DNA of 64,000 nt from Cesiribacter sp. SM1 (GTDB lineage Bacteria; Bacteroidota; Bacteroidia; Cytophagales; Cyclobacteriaceae), in contig NZ_JAHXBU010000046.1 in assembly GCF_020178975.1 (NCBI RefSeq), positions 219,401 through 283,400 of the forward strand, written 5' to 3'. The translations under genes were made by a program, and so were the position numbers. How positions within the stretch are numbered: the stretch's first letter is position 1; every line of letters begins with the position of its first letter. The notes beneath the pieces are model-generated. The model worked only from the letters and a program-made list of their open reading frames with translations. It did no database searches and had not been told where the DNA came from. This document shows, piece after piece, positions 34,365 through 43,846 of the stretch.

Positions 34365-35672
34365 ATGATGCAGCAAATAGAATTGTTTGGCAAATTTTGT
34401 AAGTTTTTTCTGCAGCAGGGCCTGCTGCTAAGTTTATTATTGCCCGCCACAGCCCTGGCATCCTGCCAGAACAGCACTAGTACCCAAACACCTACCACGG
34501 CAGCCACGGCAGATGCTGCCAAAGAAACTGTTCCAGTTGCTGAACCTCAAGCCCTAACTGCCGCCAGCCTTCGCCTTGGTGCCGAAAGGGTAGATTTTTA
34601 CCTGCCCATGCTCAAAGGTAAGCGAATTGGCATGATTGTAAACCATACCTCCCTGGTTCCGCAGCAAAATGGCGAGGCAATACACCTTGTTGACCTGCTG
34701 CTGAAAGAAGGTGTGCAGGTGAAAAAAGTATTTGCGCCCGAACATGGCTTTAGGGGTACAGCCGATGCCGGCGAAAAAGTAGCCAGCACCACCGATCCCA
34801 CCACAGGTTTGCCGGTGGTATCGCTATACGGCAATAATAAAAAACCTACGCCCGAGCAACTGCAGGATATTGACCTGCTACTTTTTGATATACAGGATGT
34901 GGGAGCGCGCTTTTACACCTACATCAGCACCATGCACTATGCCATGGAAGCGGCTGCAGAACAGGGCAAAGAAATTATGGTGCTCGATCGCCCAAACCCG
35001 CTCGGCCATATTATAGACGGGCCCGTGCTTAATCCAAAGTTCCGCTCTTTTGTGGGTATGCATACCATCCCAGTGATTCATGGGCTTACCGTAGCAGAAC
35101 TGGCCCAGATGATCAACGGCGAGGGATGGCTTGCCGGCCAAAAGCAGGCAAAGCTTACGGTGGTGCCGATGGAACAGTATACACACAACACTCCCTATGT
35201 GCTGCCTGTGCGCCCCTCTCCCAACCTGCCTAACCAGCAATCCATACTACTTTACCCCAGCCTTTGCTTTTTTGAGGGAACACCTATTAGCCTGGGCAGG
35301 GGCACACCCTTTCCATTCCAGGTAATCGGTTATCCCGATCATCGCTTTGGCAGCTTTACCTTTACCCCTACCCCTATGCCCGGCGCTAAAAACCCGCCAC
35401 TGGAAGGCAAACAATGCTGGGGACTCGATTTAAGAGAGGTAACACCTCCCAATGAGCTCGATCTTGGCTACGTTATCAGCTTTTACCAGCTGTTCCCGGA
35501 AAAAGAACAATTCTTTAAGACCTTCTTCAACACACTGGCGGGTACCGATCAGCTGGCTGCGCAAATTAAGCAGGGGCTTACAGAAGAGCAGATACGCGCC
35601 AGCTGGCAGCCTGAGCTGGAAAGTTACAAAAGCAAGAGAACCAGGTACCTGTTATATCCGGATGCACAGTAA
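34365..35672 (+). CDS. namZ: DUF1343/NamZ-type exo-beta-N-acetylmuramidase, lipoprotein
   Basis: 435 residues. Signal region with lipobox ALASC (Cys ~33) and a Thr/Ala-rich linker, so the enzyme is probably envelope anchored. The DUF1343 domain begins with KGKRIGMIVNHTSLV and has the conserved VFAPEHGFRGTADAGEK (candidate catalytic Glu), LLLFDIQDVGARFYTYISTM, DRPNPLG, and LPVRPSPNLPNQQS. Characterised members (NamZ of Bacillus and Tannerella, family GH171) remove terminal MurNAc from peptidoglycan fragments. The next gene, a GNAT, overlaps its end by 11 bp. Gene name by family analogy. Confidence 0.85.
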   Translation: MMQQIELFGKFCKFFLQQGLLLSLLLPATALASCQNSTSTQTPTTAATADAAKETVPVAEPQALTAASLRLGAERVDFYLPMLKGKRIGMIVNHTSLVPQQNGEAIHLVDLLLKEGVQVKKVFAPEHGFRGTADAGEKVASTTDPTTGLPVVSLYGNNKKPTPEQLQDIDLLLFDIQDVGARFYTYISTMHYAMEAAAEQGKEIMVLDRPNPLGHIIDGPVLNPKFRSFVGMHTIPVIHGLTVAELAQMINGEGWLAGQKQAKLTVVPMEQYTHNTPYVLPVRPSPNLPNQQSILLYPSLCFFEGTPISLGRGTPFPFQVIGYPDHRFGSFTFTPTPMPGAKNPPLEGKQCWGLDLREVTPPNELDLGYVISFYQLFPEKEQFFKTFFNTLAGTDQLAAQIKQGLTEEQIRASWQPELESYKSKRTRYLLYPDAQ

Positions 35673-36207
35673 AAAGCCGGTATTTAGGACCAGGCGTCTG
35701 CTGGTGCGCCAGTTATCGCATGCAGACCTGCTGCCTTACAGAGCTGTTGAAGGTAATCCTAAAGTAATGCGCTTTATTACAGGCAGGCCCAGAACGCCGG
35801 CAGAGTGCCAGGAACGCCTGAACCATATTATTGAGCGGTACCAGCTGGAGCCTCTCTCGGGTATTTGGGCGGTGGTACTGCAGGAGAATCATGAGTATAT
35901 TGGCACAGCCTCCCTTTTTACTCTGCCCAACAGCCCCTACCTGCAAATTGGCTATAAACTTAAGCCCGAAGCTCAGGGGCGGGGTTATGCAACAGAAATA
36001 GCAGCAGGTTTACTCTATCACTCTTTTTTTAGAGCAGGGCTACAAAAAGTGGTGGCAGTAACACATCCGCAAAACAAGGCTTCGCAGCGGGTGTTAAAAA
36101 AACTGGGCATGCGTGCCTGTGGGTTCCATAAGGCCTATGGCATGGCACTAACATACTTTAGCCTCGAAAAGCAGCAATACCTTGAGCGTTTGCATAAAAG
36201 AGGCTAG
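35662..36207 (+). CDS. GNAT family N-acetyltransferase (RimJ/RimL type)
   Basis: 181 residues from the ATG at 35662; the frame is open much further upstream but that part lies inside namZ. Typical RimJ/L-type start FRTRRLLVRQLSHADLLPYR, the acetyl-CoA binding motif A in YKLKPEAQGRGYATEIAAGL (Gln/Gly-x-Gly/Ala) and motif B in VVAVTHPQNKASQRVLKKLGM. Acceptor unknown; possibilities range from a ribosomal protein N-terminus to small molecules. The 11-bp overlap suggests co-expression with the muramidase, and fmt follows after 20 bp. Confidence 0.87.
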   Translation: MHSKKPVFRTRRLLVRQLSHADLLPYRAVEGNPKVMRFITGRPRTPAECQERLNHIIERYQLEPLSGIWAVVLQENHEYIGTASLFTLPNSPYLQIGYKLKPEAQGRGYATEIAAGLLYHSFFRAGLQKVVAVTHPQNKASQRVLKKLGMRACGFHKAYGMALTYFSLEKQQYLERLHKRG

Positions 36208-36227
36208 CTTTACTCTAAATCATTTTT

Positions 36228-37148
36228 ATGTCGGAGTTACGCATAGTTTTTATGGGCACACCCGAGTTTGCGGTGCCCAGTTTACAGATATTGGTTGAGC
36301 ATGGGTTTAATATTGTAGGGGTTATCACAGCACCCGATAAACCCAGGGGGCGCGGTCAGAAAGTAATTCCATCGCCTGTAAAAGAGTATGCCGAAAGCCA
36401 GGGACTTAATATTTTACAGCCCACCAACCTGAAATCGCCTCAATTCCTGGAAGAGCTGCGCAGCCTGCGGGCTAACCTGCAGGTAGTGGTGGCTTTCAGG
36501 ATGCTTCCAGAATCAGTTTGGTCAATGCCTGAAAAAGGTACTTTTAACCTGCATGCCTCACTGCTGCCGCAGTACCGTGGAGCGGCACCCATCAACTGGG
36601 CCATTATCAATGGTGAAACTGAAACAGGCATCACTACTTTTTTCCTGAAGCACGAGATAGATACCGGCTCCATTATTTTTCAGGAGCGGGAGGAGATCAG
36701 GATTGATGATAACGTAGGCACCCTGTATGCAAGGCTGATGGTGAAAGGATCCTGGCTGGTGCTGCGTACGGTGCAGGCCATTGCTGCCGATACGGCCCCC
36801 AGCCAGCCGCAGCAGGAAAGCAGCGAACTTAAACACGCCCCTAAAATATTCAGGGAAACCTGCCAGATAGACTGGAACCTGCCTGCACAACAGCTCTACA
36901 ACTTTATCAGGGGACTAAGCCCCTACCCCGCTGCCTGGACAGAGCTGCAGGGAAAAGTGCTGAAGGTTTATAAAGCCAGCTTAACCGGCAAACCAGCACC
37001 CGATAAAGCGCCTGGTGAGTGGGTGAGTGATGGCAAAACCTACCTGGCCTGCAAGGCTGCCGATGAGCTCATGGCAGTAGAAGCACTGCAGCTGGAAGGC
37101 AAAAAACGCATGACTACAGAAGAATTTTTACGAGGATTTCAACTATGA
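36228..37148 (+). CDS. fmt: Methionyl-tRNA formyltransferase
   Basis: 306 residues. Formylates Met-tRNAi using 10-formyl-tetrahydrofolate. Signatures: RIVFMGTPEFAVPSLQIL, APDKPRGRGQKVIPSPVKEY, the catalytic region FNLHASLLPQYRGAAPINWA and GITTFFLKHEIDTGSIIF, plus the C-terminal OB-like tRNA-binding domain with IRGLSPYPAAWTEL. Its stop overlaps the folA start (ATGA), coupling a folate user with a folate reductase. Confidence 0.96.
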   Translation: MSELRIVFMGTPEFAVPSLQILVEHGFNIVGVITAPDKPRGRGQKVIPSPVKEYAESQGLNILQPTNLKSPQFLEELRSLRANLQVVVAFRMLPESVWSMPEKGTFNLHASLLPQYRGAAPINWAIINGETETGITTFFLKHEIDTGSIIFQEREEIRIDDNVGTLYARLMVKGSWLVLRTVQAIAADTAPSQPQQESSELKHAPKIFRETCQIDWNLPAQQLYNFIRGLSPYPAAWTELQGKVLKVYKASLTGKPAPDKAPGEWVSDGKTYLACKAADELMAVEALQLEGKKRMTTEEFLRGFQL

Positions 37149-37642
37149 TACGATCTATAATAGTAGCCCGCGCCGATAATGGGGTTATCGGAAAAGATAA
37201 TGGCCTGATCTGGCACATGCCGCACGATCTGAAATTTTTCAAAGAAACCACCACCGGTCACTACGTGCTCATGGGCCGCAAGAGCTATGAATCAGTGAAC
37301 AAACCATTGCCTAACCGTCTGAATATTATCATTACACGCCAGCAGGATTATTTTAAAGAAAATTGCCTGGTGCTCCACAGCCTTGAAGAAGCCCTGCAGC
37401 TGGCAGAAGCGCAAAAACAGCAGGAGGTTTTTATTTTAGGTGGCGGAGAAATCTACCGGCAGGCACTGGACAAGGGATATGTAGATCGTATTTACCTTAC
37501 TGAAATCAAAGATACCTTCGAGGGGGATACTTATTTCCCGGAGCTGGACATGAGCCAGTGGCAGGAAACCAGGCGGGAAGAATACCAGGCCGACCATCAG
37601 AATCCACATGATTACGCCTTTGTAACACTGGAAAAGAAATAG
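37145..37642 (+). CDS. folA: Dihydrofolate reductase
   Basis: 165 residues, the usual length. Reduces dihydrofolate with NADPH. Seen are SIIVARADNGVIGKDNGLIW (folate/NADPH pocket and Met20-type loop), PHDLKFFKETTTGHYVLMGR, LPNRLNIIITR and FILGGGEIYRQAL (NADPH glycines). The substrate-binding carboxylate is Asp in the HMPHDLKFF segment. Overlaps fmt by 4 bp; a strong terminator follows 3 bp after the stop. Confidence 0.96.
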   Translation: MIRSIIVARADNGVIGKDNGLIWHMPHDLKFFKETTTGHYVLMGRKSYESVNKPLPNRLNIIITRQQDYFKENCLVLHSLEEALQLAEAQKQQEVFILGGGEIYRQALDKGYVDRIYLTEIKDTFEGDTYFPELDMSQWQETRREEYQADHQNPHDYAFVTLEKK

Positions 37643-37644
37643 AA

Positions 37645-37675
37645 AAAGCCAGCGCCGTTCAAGGTGCTGGCTTTT
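37645..37675. terminator. Bidirectional terminator
   Basis: 12-bp stem AAAGCCAGCGCC / GGTGCTGGCTTT with one G-T wobble and a short loop, with T residues on the right and A residues on the left. Lies between the convergent folA and paaN genes. Confidence 0.88.
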
Positions 37676-37711
37676 ATGCTTTGGATGGTTATCAATCATT
37701 AACTGCTGTTT

Positions 37712-39388
37712 TTACACAGCGGCTGCTTTTGCAGGTTCGCGGAAGCCTACCCAGGTAAAGCGCTTCACTACATACTCCGGATTGGTAAAGCTTGCATTGC
37801 CTGCAGGGTTACCGCCTGTAACATGAAAATCAGAGAAACCTGCATTCTGGTTAAGGTAAATGCCACCAGTCAGGTTAAAGCTTACTGGTGTTGCGGCCAG
37901 CCCCATCTGGTCGGCAATGGTTTCTTTTAGTTCATCATCCGTTACATAAGCACCACAGCTGATAGCACCATGCTGCTTTGCAAGGTCGCGCGCCAGCTGA
38001 ATGCTCTGTACGGTACTCTTGGTTTTGATGAGCAACACCACCGGCCCAAACAACTCTTTGCTGTATACTTCCCTATTTTCGGCAGCTACCTCCAGCACCA
38101 CTGGCGATGCAGTACGGGCTTTAGGGAACACCGGGTTCTCTACAGATTTAGACTGCAGTAATACCCTGCCCGGAAGCTTGGCTGTTTCACTAAGCCTGTC
38201 GCTGGTACGCTGGTTCTGAATAGCTCCCAGCACATGCGGCGCTGCCTTAGGATTATTTACCAGGCTCTCGATTGCTCCTGTAAACTTCTCTGCAAATTCA
38301 GCAAAGCTTAAAGTACCTCCAGGAGTTTTAATGCCGGCTTCAGGAACAAAAAAGTTTTGTGGTGCCGTACACATTTGCCCACTGTAGAGCAGCACACTAA
38401 AAGCCAGGTTTTGGGCAACCTCATCCGGATTCTCCATCGAATCAAGAATAACCGAATTCACCCCTGTTTTTTCAGTAAATACTGCTTTGCCTTTTAGGTT
38501 CTCCAGGTAATTACCAAAATCAGAGCCACCGGTATAGTCAATGAGCACAACGTCGGGATGCTCGGCCAGCTCTTTGGTAATCTGCTGCCCCAGGGTATCC
38601 GGCGCCAGCTGTACAATGTGCGGATCCAGGCCTTCTTCCGCTAACACTTTTTGCAGCTCGGCTACAAATATTGCCATCGGTAAAATGGCTGTAGGATGCG
38701 GTTTAACGATTGCGGTGTTACCTGTAATAAGACTGGCATATAGGCCCGGTACCGAATTCCAGGTGGGGAAAGTAGAACAGCCTACCACCAGGCCAATTCC
38801 TTTAGGTACGGCACGCCACTGCTTATCGAGCGTAATATTGAACTTACCCATGGGTTTATCCCAGGTAACGGCACGGGGCACCCGCTGCAGCTCTTCATAG
38901 CCTGTGGCAATGGCCTCCAGCGCCCGGTCGGCCGCGTGGGGTCCGCTTGCCTGGAAAGCCATCATAAAGCCCTGGCCGGAGGTGTGCATGGTGGCGTAGG
39001 CAATTTCAAAAAAGCGGTCTTTTAAACGCTCCAGCGATTCGATCAGAACAGCCGCCCTGGTATCTGCAGTAATCTTACGCCATTGGTCAAATGCATTTAG
39101 AGATCTGCTGATCAGGGTTTCTGTACTGGCAGCAGGGTAGCTGATGCCCAGCGACTCCAGTGTATAGGGAGATTCCTCCTCACCTACCCAGCGATCACCA
39201 GGCTCCTGCAGCAGTTCTTCAAATTTTTTACCTAAATGAGATTTGAAACGCTGCTGCCCGTCGGCATCAGCCGTTTCGCCATACACCTTTGGCGATGGGT
39301 TTTCAGGATAAAGCGCAAAAAAGTCGCGTTTGTGCAATGCATCTACCGCGTTGGTTAAAACTGATCTGTGTTTTTCAAAAAGTGACAT
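37712..39388 (-). CDS. paaN: PaaN-type aldehyde dehydrogenase (phenylacetate degradation family)
   Basis: 558 residues. Aldehyde dehydrogenase superfamily with the long N-terminal extension of the PaaN (TIGR02288) subgroup (RDFFALYPENPSPKVYGE). Catalytic Cys is in YSGQMCTAPQNFFV and the general base Glu in FTEKTGVNSVI; the NAD site includes VGCSTFPTWNSVPGL and VLIDYTGGSDFGN. PaaN-like proteins have been annotated as ring-opening enzymes of phenylacetate degradation, but no other paa gene is present within 25 kb on either side here, so another aldehyde substrate is possible. Single gene. Confidence 0.85.
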   Translation of the reverse strand: MSLFEKHRSVLTNAVDALHKRDFFALYPENPSPKVYGETADADGQQRFKSHLGKKFEELLQEPGDRWVGEEESPYTLESLGISYPAASTETLISRSLNAFDQWRKITADTRAAVLIESLERLKDRFFEIAYATMHTSGQGFMMAFQASGPHAADRALEAIATGYEELQRVPRAVTWDKPMGKFNITLDKQWRAVPKGIGLVVGCSTFPTWNSVPGLYASLITGNTAIVKPHPTAILPMAIFVAELQKVLAEEGLDPHIVQLAPDTLGQQITKELAEHPDVVLIDYTGGSDFGNYLENLKGKAVFTEKTGVNSVILDSMENPDEVAQNLAFSVLLYSGQMCTAPQNFFVPEAGIKTPGGTLSFAEFAEKFTGAIESLVNNPKAAPHVLGAIQNQRTSDRLSETAKLPGRVLLQSKSVENPVFPKARTASPVVLEVAAENREVYSKELFGPVVLLIKTKSTVQSIQLARDLAKQHGAISCGAYVTDDELKETIADQMGLAATPVSFNLTGGIYLNQNAGFSDFHVTGGNPAGNASFTNPEYVVKRFTWVGFREPAKAAAV

Positions 39389-39533
39389 GTAATAAATGAT
39401 TTAATCCTTAAACGAAATATTTCAATCTAGAACCCTGTTTCTAATCCTTACACGCTGGTCAGGATGGCAATTATGCAAAGCCTGGAGGAATACATAGCTT
39501 CAGATACTTGCTACAGCTTAATACCTCTCGACC

Positions 39534-42500
39534 ATGACTAAGTACGGAAACTTTCTCTTCTTTTTACTACTGATGCTCTCTGGCCTTTGCTGGGCCCAGC
39601 AAACAAAAAAAGCTGAATACGAAGCAGGAACAGTTATTTTTAAACTCAAGTCTGTTCCAACCTCAACGTATAATAACCGTTACGCTACTTCTGCAATGCC
39701 TGACGAAGTTGCAGAAAAATTAAAGAAAAAAGTAGGCGGTGTTAAAGTTGCCCAGCCTTTTCCGTCTGCTAAAAATGCGAAAAATCATAAAAATGTACAA
39801 AGGCAAGTTTCATCGGCTCTGGATGGTATTTTTAAAATGCAACTACCTGCAGGCATAAGTGTTGAAGAGGTTGTAGAAATACTCAGGCAGGACCCCGAAG
39901 TACAATATGCAGAACCCTACTATCTGCCCCAGTTGCTGGAGGTACCTAACGATCCGAACTATACCCATCAATCCCAACTACAAATTGTAAAAGCTGCTCA
40001 GGCATGGGATATTCAGAAAGGCAATAAGGATATAGTAATTGCTATTATCGATACTGGGGTTGATTATAATCATCCCGATCTGGTCGACAATTTATACCTC
40101 AACGAAAAGGATCCTATTGATGGTATAGACAATGATGGCGATGGTTACACAGACAACTATCATGGCTGGGACTTTGCTAACTATGATAATAATCCGATGG
40201 CCGATGGCAGTTCTCATGGCACCGTAGTGGCTGGCGCCTGTGCTGCCACCACCAATAATGGTATTGGTGTTGCAGGCTCTGGTTACAACAGTCGCTTTAT
40301 GCCCATAAAGGTATTTACTACCAAAGACAGCCGATTTGTAAATGGTTATGAAGCCATTGTTTATGCAGCAAACATGGGCTGTAAAATCATTAACCTCAGC
40401 TGGGGTGGAGATAGCCCTCCTTCAGAATACGTTCAGGATATTATACGGTATGCTGTGCTGGAAAAAGATGCAGTAGTTGTTGCTGCTGCTGGCAACACCA
40501 ATGCAAACTTGAATTTTTACCCTGCCTCCTATAACTATGTATTATCAGTTTCTGGCAGCGATAATCTTGATAACAAAGATAAAGACGCTACCTGGAGCCG
40601 CTATGTAGATCTGGTATCTCCCATGATCAATCATTCAACAGTGAACGGAAAAGGCTATGTTACCACCGTGGGAACTTCTTTTGCTTCGCCAACCGTAGCA
40701 GGTGCCGCTGCCCTGGTACGGGCTAAATACCCGGAACTCACTGCGCTCCAGGTGATTGAACGTTTGCGCAGGACCACCGATGATATTTACGCCAACGGTA
40801 AAAATGCAGCCTATGTTGAACGTCTGGGTACCGGCAGGTTAAACATGTTTGCTGCCCTTCAGGCCGCCGTCGGCCCCTCTGTTCGAATGGATAAATTTGA
40901 ATATAACAACGGCTTTGGCAATTACGCCTTTCATAAAGATACCGTTCGTTTTGTAATGGATTTTACCAACTACCTGGATCCTACAACAAATGTAGAGGTA
41001 AAGCTAATTTCCGAATCTCCTTATGCAACGGTACTGGAGGGTGATTTTGCGCTGGGAGCCATAAATACACGGGAAACCGTGTCAAATACTGAGAAACCTT
41101 TCCGGGTTTACCTTCACCCCGACCTACCGGCTTTAACCTTTCTGACCTTCAAACTGGAGTTTACAAATAATCAGGGCTACAAAGACTATCAGTATTTTCA
41201 GTTCAGGTCCAGTGGCCTGTATATTGATTTTAAAGTAGATGATCTTACCCTAACCGTGGCCTCTAATGGTAACCTTGGCTATAATTATGATTATAACCTT
41301 CAGGGACTGGGGCTCCGTTATCAGAATGCACCACTTGCACACAATATGGGCCTGATACTGGCCCAGAACCCTAAAGCTGTTGCCAACAATGCAATTTTCT
41401 ATACCAACCCGGCTGTACGAGACCAGGACTTCAGAACAAAGGACCGCCTAAGACTGTACAAAAACTCTCCGGCAAGTGTTGATGCACGTTCCAGTTTTGA
41501 AGTGATTGTAAAGGACAGCACTAAGCTCAACCTTCTGGTTGACCAGCGAATACTGGGCTGGAGCGATCCTTCCAGCGATGCTTCAGTTGTGATAGAGTAT
41601 CGCATAATCAACCGGGCAGACACTGTCTATAAAAACCTGAACGTTGCACTGTTTGCCGATTTTAACCTGGGTGACTTTTCCCTGAACAGAGCCGAATTTA
41701 GTACTGATCATAAACTTGGTTATACCTATGATGCAGCCACAGGCAGGTATGCTGGCGTAGCGCTCCTCTCCGGCCAGCCACTCCTTTACCATGCTGTGGA
41801 TTTGAATACACGCAACGGCAATACTGCCGAAATCAAGGAATCTCTTAGCCGTCTGCAAAAGTGGAATTTTATAAGCAAGGGGATCAGTAAAGAAGAAGCA
41901 GGCATCCATGGCAGTGGAAATGATGTAGCCAAATTTTTGGGCGGCACCATTACAGAATTGGCGCCCAAAACCGCAGAAAAAGTTGTGTTTGCAATGGTTA
42001 CATCTTCCAGCCTGGCTGGATTGGAAGCTGCTGTTCAAAAAGCAAAACAGCAGTATCTGACTTACAAAAAAACACCGCCTCTTATTGCCAGAGTTCAAAC
42101 CTGCACAGGCGTTCAAACACAGATAACTCCCAAAGAAGGAAATATTTTCCGCTACTTCTCTGACGAGGAGGCAAGAAAACCTATTGCAGAAGGCGAGTCA
42201 ATCACTTTTGAGCCACTCTCTAAGGATACTACCATTTATGCCGTAAATATTAATGATGTTTGGGCAAGTGATATTGAAAGAATCGAAGTACTGGTAAGCA
42301 AGCCGGAAGCTAACTTCAGCATGTCTACAGATACTCTATACCTGAATAACGGCGATACTGAGTCTATTATCTTTACTGACATCAGTCCTAAGGCAAACGA
42401 ATGGCAGTGGGATTTTGGTAATGGCATACTTGGTAACGAAGCTTCTGCCACAGTGCCATATACCACAGAAGGCACTTATCTGGTAGAGATGGAAATAAAA

Positions 42501-43781
42501 ACTGAAGCAGGCTGTACTAACACTATCCAGCAGAAAGTGGTGGTGATTCGTAAAGAAAACCTGCCCAGCCTGCAGCAGGTACAGATATGCATCAATGAAA
42601 GTGCTGTATTGGCCGATGTTGATGGTCGTCTCATCAATGTATACGATGATGCTCAGAAACAGCATTTACTTTACTCTGGAACTGAATTCACAACACCTGC
42701 ACTGCCTGCCAGCAGGCAATATTATATTTCTGCAGGCAGAGGTGTAAAAGAAAGCAAAGCAGTACCTTTTCTTGTAGAAGTGTTTAATGCAAAGCTGCAC
42801 CTTTCGCATCAGCAATTAACAGATAGTGACAGCCAATATGCTGTGAGGGTAACAGCTCAGCTGGAAGCAAACACTACACCCACCCATATTCAGTGGTATG
42901 AAGAGAAAACGCTGATTGGGGAAGGTGAACACCTTACATACGCATACGATGCGAATACTACCGCTCCCACCCTGCAGGTAGTGGTGGCTTTCAGCAATGG
43001 ATGTAGCCAACAGTTCTTACAGCAACTTCCATTAGTAGCATCTGCTAAACCTAGCCTATTGAATGTGGTTACCTGCAAAGGAGAAGTGGCCGTTCTGGAA
43101 CCACAGCAGGAGGGTGTTTATTATTTCTATGCCGATGACCAAAAAAAAACCCTATTGCATAGAGGCCCTTCTTACACAGTAACTGCCTTAACTACTTCAC
43201 AAACCTTTTACGTAACCAGCCTTAATGGAGGGCTGGAAAGCGAAGTTGTAAGTGTTTTAGTGAATGCACCAGAAGATTTTGCCGCCTTTGAGGTAGCGGA
43301 AACGCAGCAAACACTTACAGCCCAAAGCCCTGTAAAATTCGCCAACACCAGTCAGCATTTAACTATCCGCTGGGAGTGGAACTTTGGCGATGGCAACACA
43401 AGCAGCAGACAGAACCCTGAGCATAGCTACCAGGCTCCGGGAAGCTATACGGTAAGCTTAACCGCCACCAACATTTTCGGTTGTACCGAAACAAAAGAGC
43501 AGGTGGTAGTAATTGAAGCTCCTAATGGACTTTCAGGCTCAATAGACCGCCTGCAGGTTTATCCAAATCCTACCAATGGTGAAGTAAACTTACAGATGCC
43601 GGAGAACCTGCAGCAAAATGCTAGCATAACGGTTCTAAGTGCATCTGGCAAACAGTTAACGCAGCAGCCGGTAAGCGCAAATACAACACAGATCAGCCTG
43701 GAGGCCTATCCAAAAGGTATGTACCTGATACGGCTGGTAAATGGCCGCCAGGTTTGGCAGAGCCGGGTAGTGCTGCAATAA
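39534..43781 (+). CDS. Secreted subtilisin-like (S8) protease with PKD domains and T9SS type A signal
   Basis: 1415 residues. Signal peptide to ~22 (LMLSGLCWAQ), then an inhibitor-like prodomain, then an S8 domain with the triad Asp173 (AIIDTGVDYNHPDL), His228 (SSHGTVVAGA) and Ser382 (GTSFASPTVAGAAAL). A calcium-like Asp-rich insert IDGIDNDGDGYTDN follows the first catalytic residue. Downstream are ~450 residues of beta-rich domain, two PKD domains (WQWDFGNG at ~965; RWEWNFGDGNTSS at ~1285) and other Ig-like stretches, and a C-terminal Por/T9SS type A domain (LQVYPNPTNGEVNL ... YPKGMYLIRLVNG). It should be exported across the outer membrane and attached or released. Likely a degradative exoprotease. 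Confidence 0.94.
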   Translation: MTKYGNFLFFLLLMLSGLCWAQQTKKAEYEAGTVIFKLKSVPTSTYNNRYATSAMPDEVAEKLKKKVGGVKVAQPFPSAKNAKNHKNVQRQVSSALDGIFKMQLPAGISVEEVVEILRQDPEVQYAEPYYLPQLLEVPNDPNYTHQSQLQIVKAAQAWDIQKGNKDIVIAIIDTGVDYNHPDLVDNLYLNEKDPIDGIDNDGDGYTDNYHGWDFANYDNNPMADGSSHGTVVAGACAATTNNGIGVAGSGYNSRFMPIKVFTTKDSRFVNGYEAIVYAANMGCKIINLSWGGDSPPSEYVQDIIRYAVLEKDAVVVAAAGNTNANLNFYPASYNYVLSVSGSDNLDNKDKDATWSRYVDLVSPMINHSTVNGKGYVTTVGTSFASPTVAGAAALVRAKYPELTALQVIERLRRTTDDIYANGKNAAYVERLGTGRLNMFAALQAAVGPSVRMDKFEYNNGFGNYAFHKDTVRFVMDFTNYLDPTTNVEVKLISESPYATVLEGDFALGAINTRETVSNTEKPFRVYLHPDLPALTFLTFKLEFTNNQGYKDYQYFQFRSSGLYIDFKVDDLTLTVASNGNLGYNYDYNLQGLGLRYQNAPLAHNMGLILAQNPKAVANNAIFYTNPAVRDQDFRTKDRLRLYKNSPASVDARSSFEVIVKDSTKLNLLVDQRILGWSDPSSDASVVIEYRIINRADTVYKNLNVALFADFNLGDFSLNRAEFSTDHKLGYTYDAATGRYAGVALLSGQPLLYHAVDLNTRNGNTAEIKESLSRLQKWNFISKGISKEEAGIHGSGNDVAKFLGGTITELAPKTAEKVVFAMVTSSSLAGLEAAVQKAKQQYLTYKKTPPLIARVQTCTGVQTQITPKEGNIFRYFSDEEARKPIAEGESITFEPLSKDTTIYAVNINDVWASDIERIEVLVSKPEANFSMSTDTLYLNNGDTESIIFTDISPKANEWQWDFGNGILGNEASATVPYTTEGTYLVEMEIKTEAGCTNTIQQKVVVIRKENLPSLQQVQICINESAVLADVDGRLINVYDDAQKQHLLYSGTEFTTPALPASRQYYISAGRGVKESKAVPFLVEVFNAKLHLSHQQLTDSDSQYAVRVTAQLEANTTPTHIQWYEEKTLIGEGEHLTYAYDANTTAPTLQVVVAFSNGCSQQFLQQLPLVASAKPSLLNVVTCKGEVAVLEPQQEGVYYFYADDQKKTLLHRGPSYTVTALTTSQTFYVTSLNGGLESEVVSVLVNAPEDFAAFEVAETQQTLTAQSPVKFANTSQHLTIRWEWNFGDGNTSSRQNPEHSYQAPGSYTVSLTATNIFGCTETKEQVVVIEAPNGLSGSIDRLQVYPNPTNGEVNLQMPENLQQNASITVLSASGKQLTQQPVSANTTQISLEAYPKGMYLIRLVNGRQVWQSRVVLQ

Positions 43782-43792
43782 AACATAGAATT

Positions 43793-43814
43793 AAAGCCGG
43801 CTTAGACCGGCTTT
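43793..43814. terminator. Bidirectional terminator
   Basis: 8-bp perfect stem AAAGCCGG / CCGGCTTT with a 6-nt loop, 11 bp past the protease stop and followed by TACTTT. Lies between convergent genes. Confidence 0.82.
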
Positions 43815-43846
43815 TACTTTAGTGGTGATTACTGCTTGGAGGATGT

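Noticed and set aside
35452..35661. N-terminal extension of the GNAT ORF
   Set aside because: It lies wholly inside namZ in another frame and lacks acetyltransferase similarity; the gene is better started at 35662.
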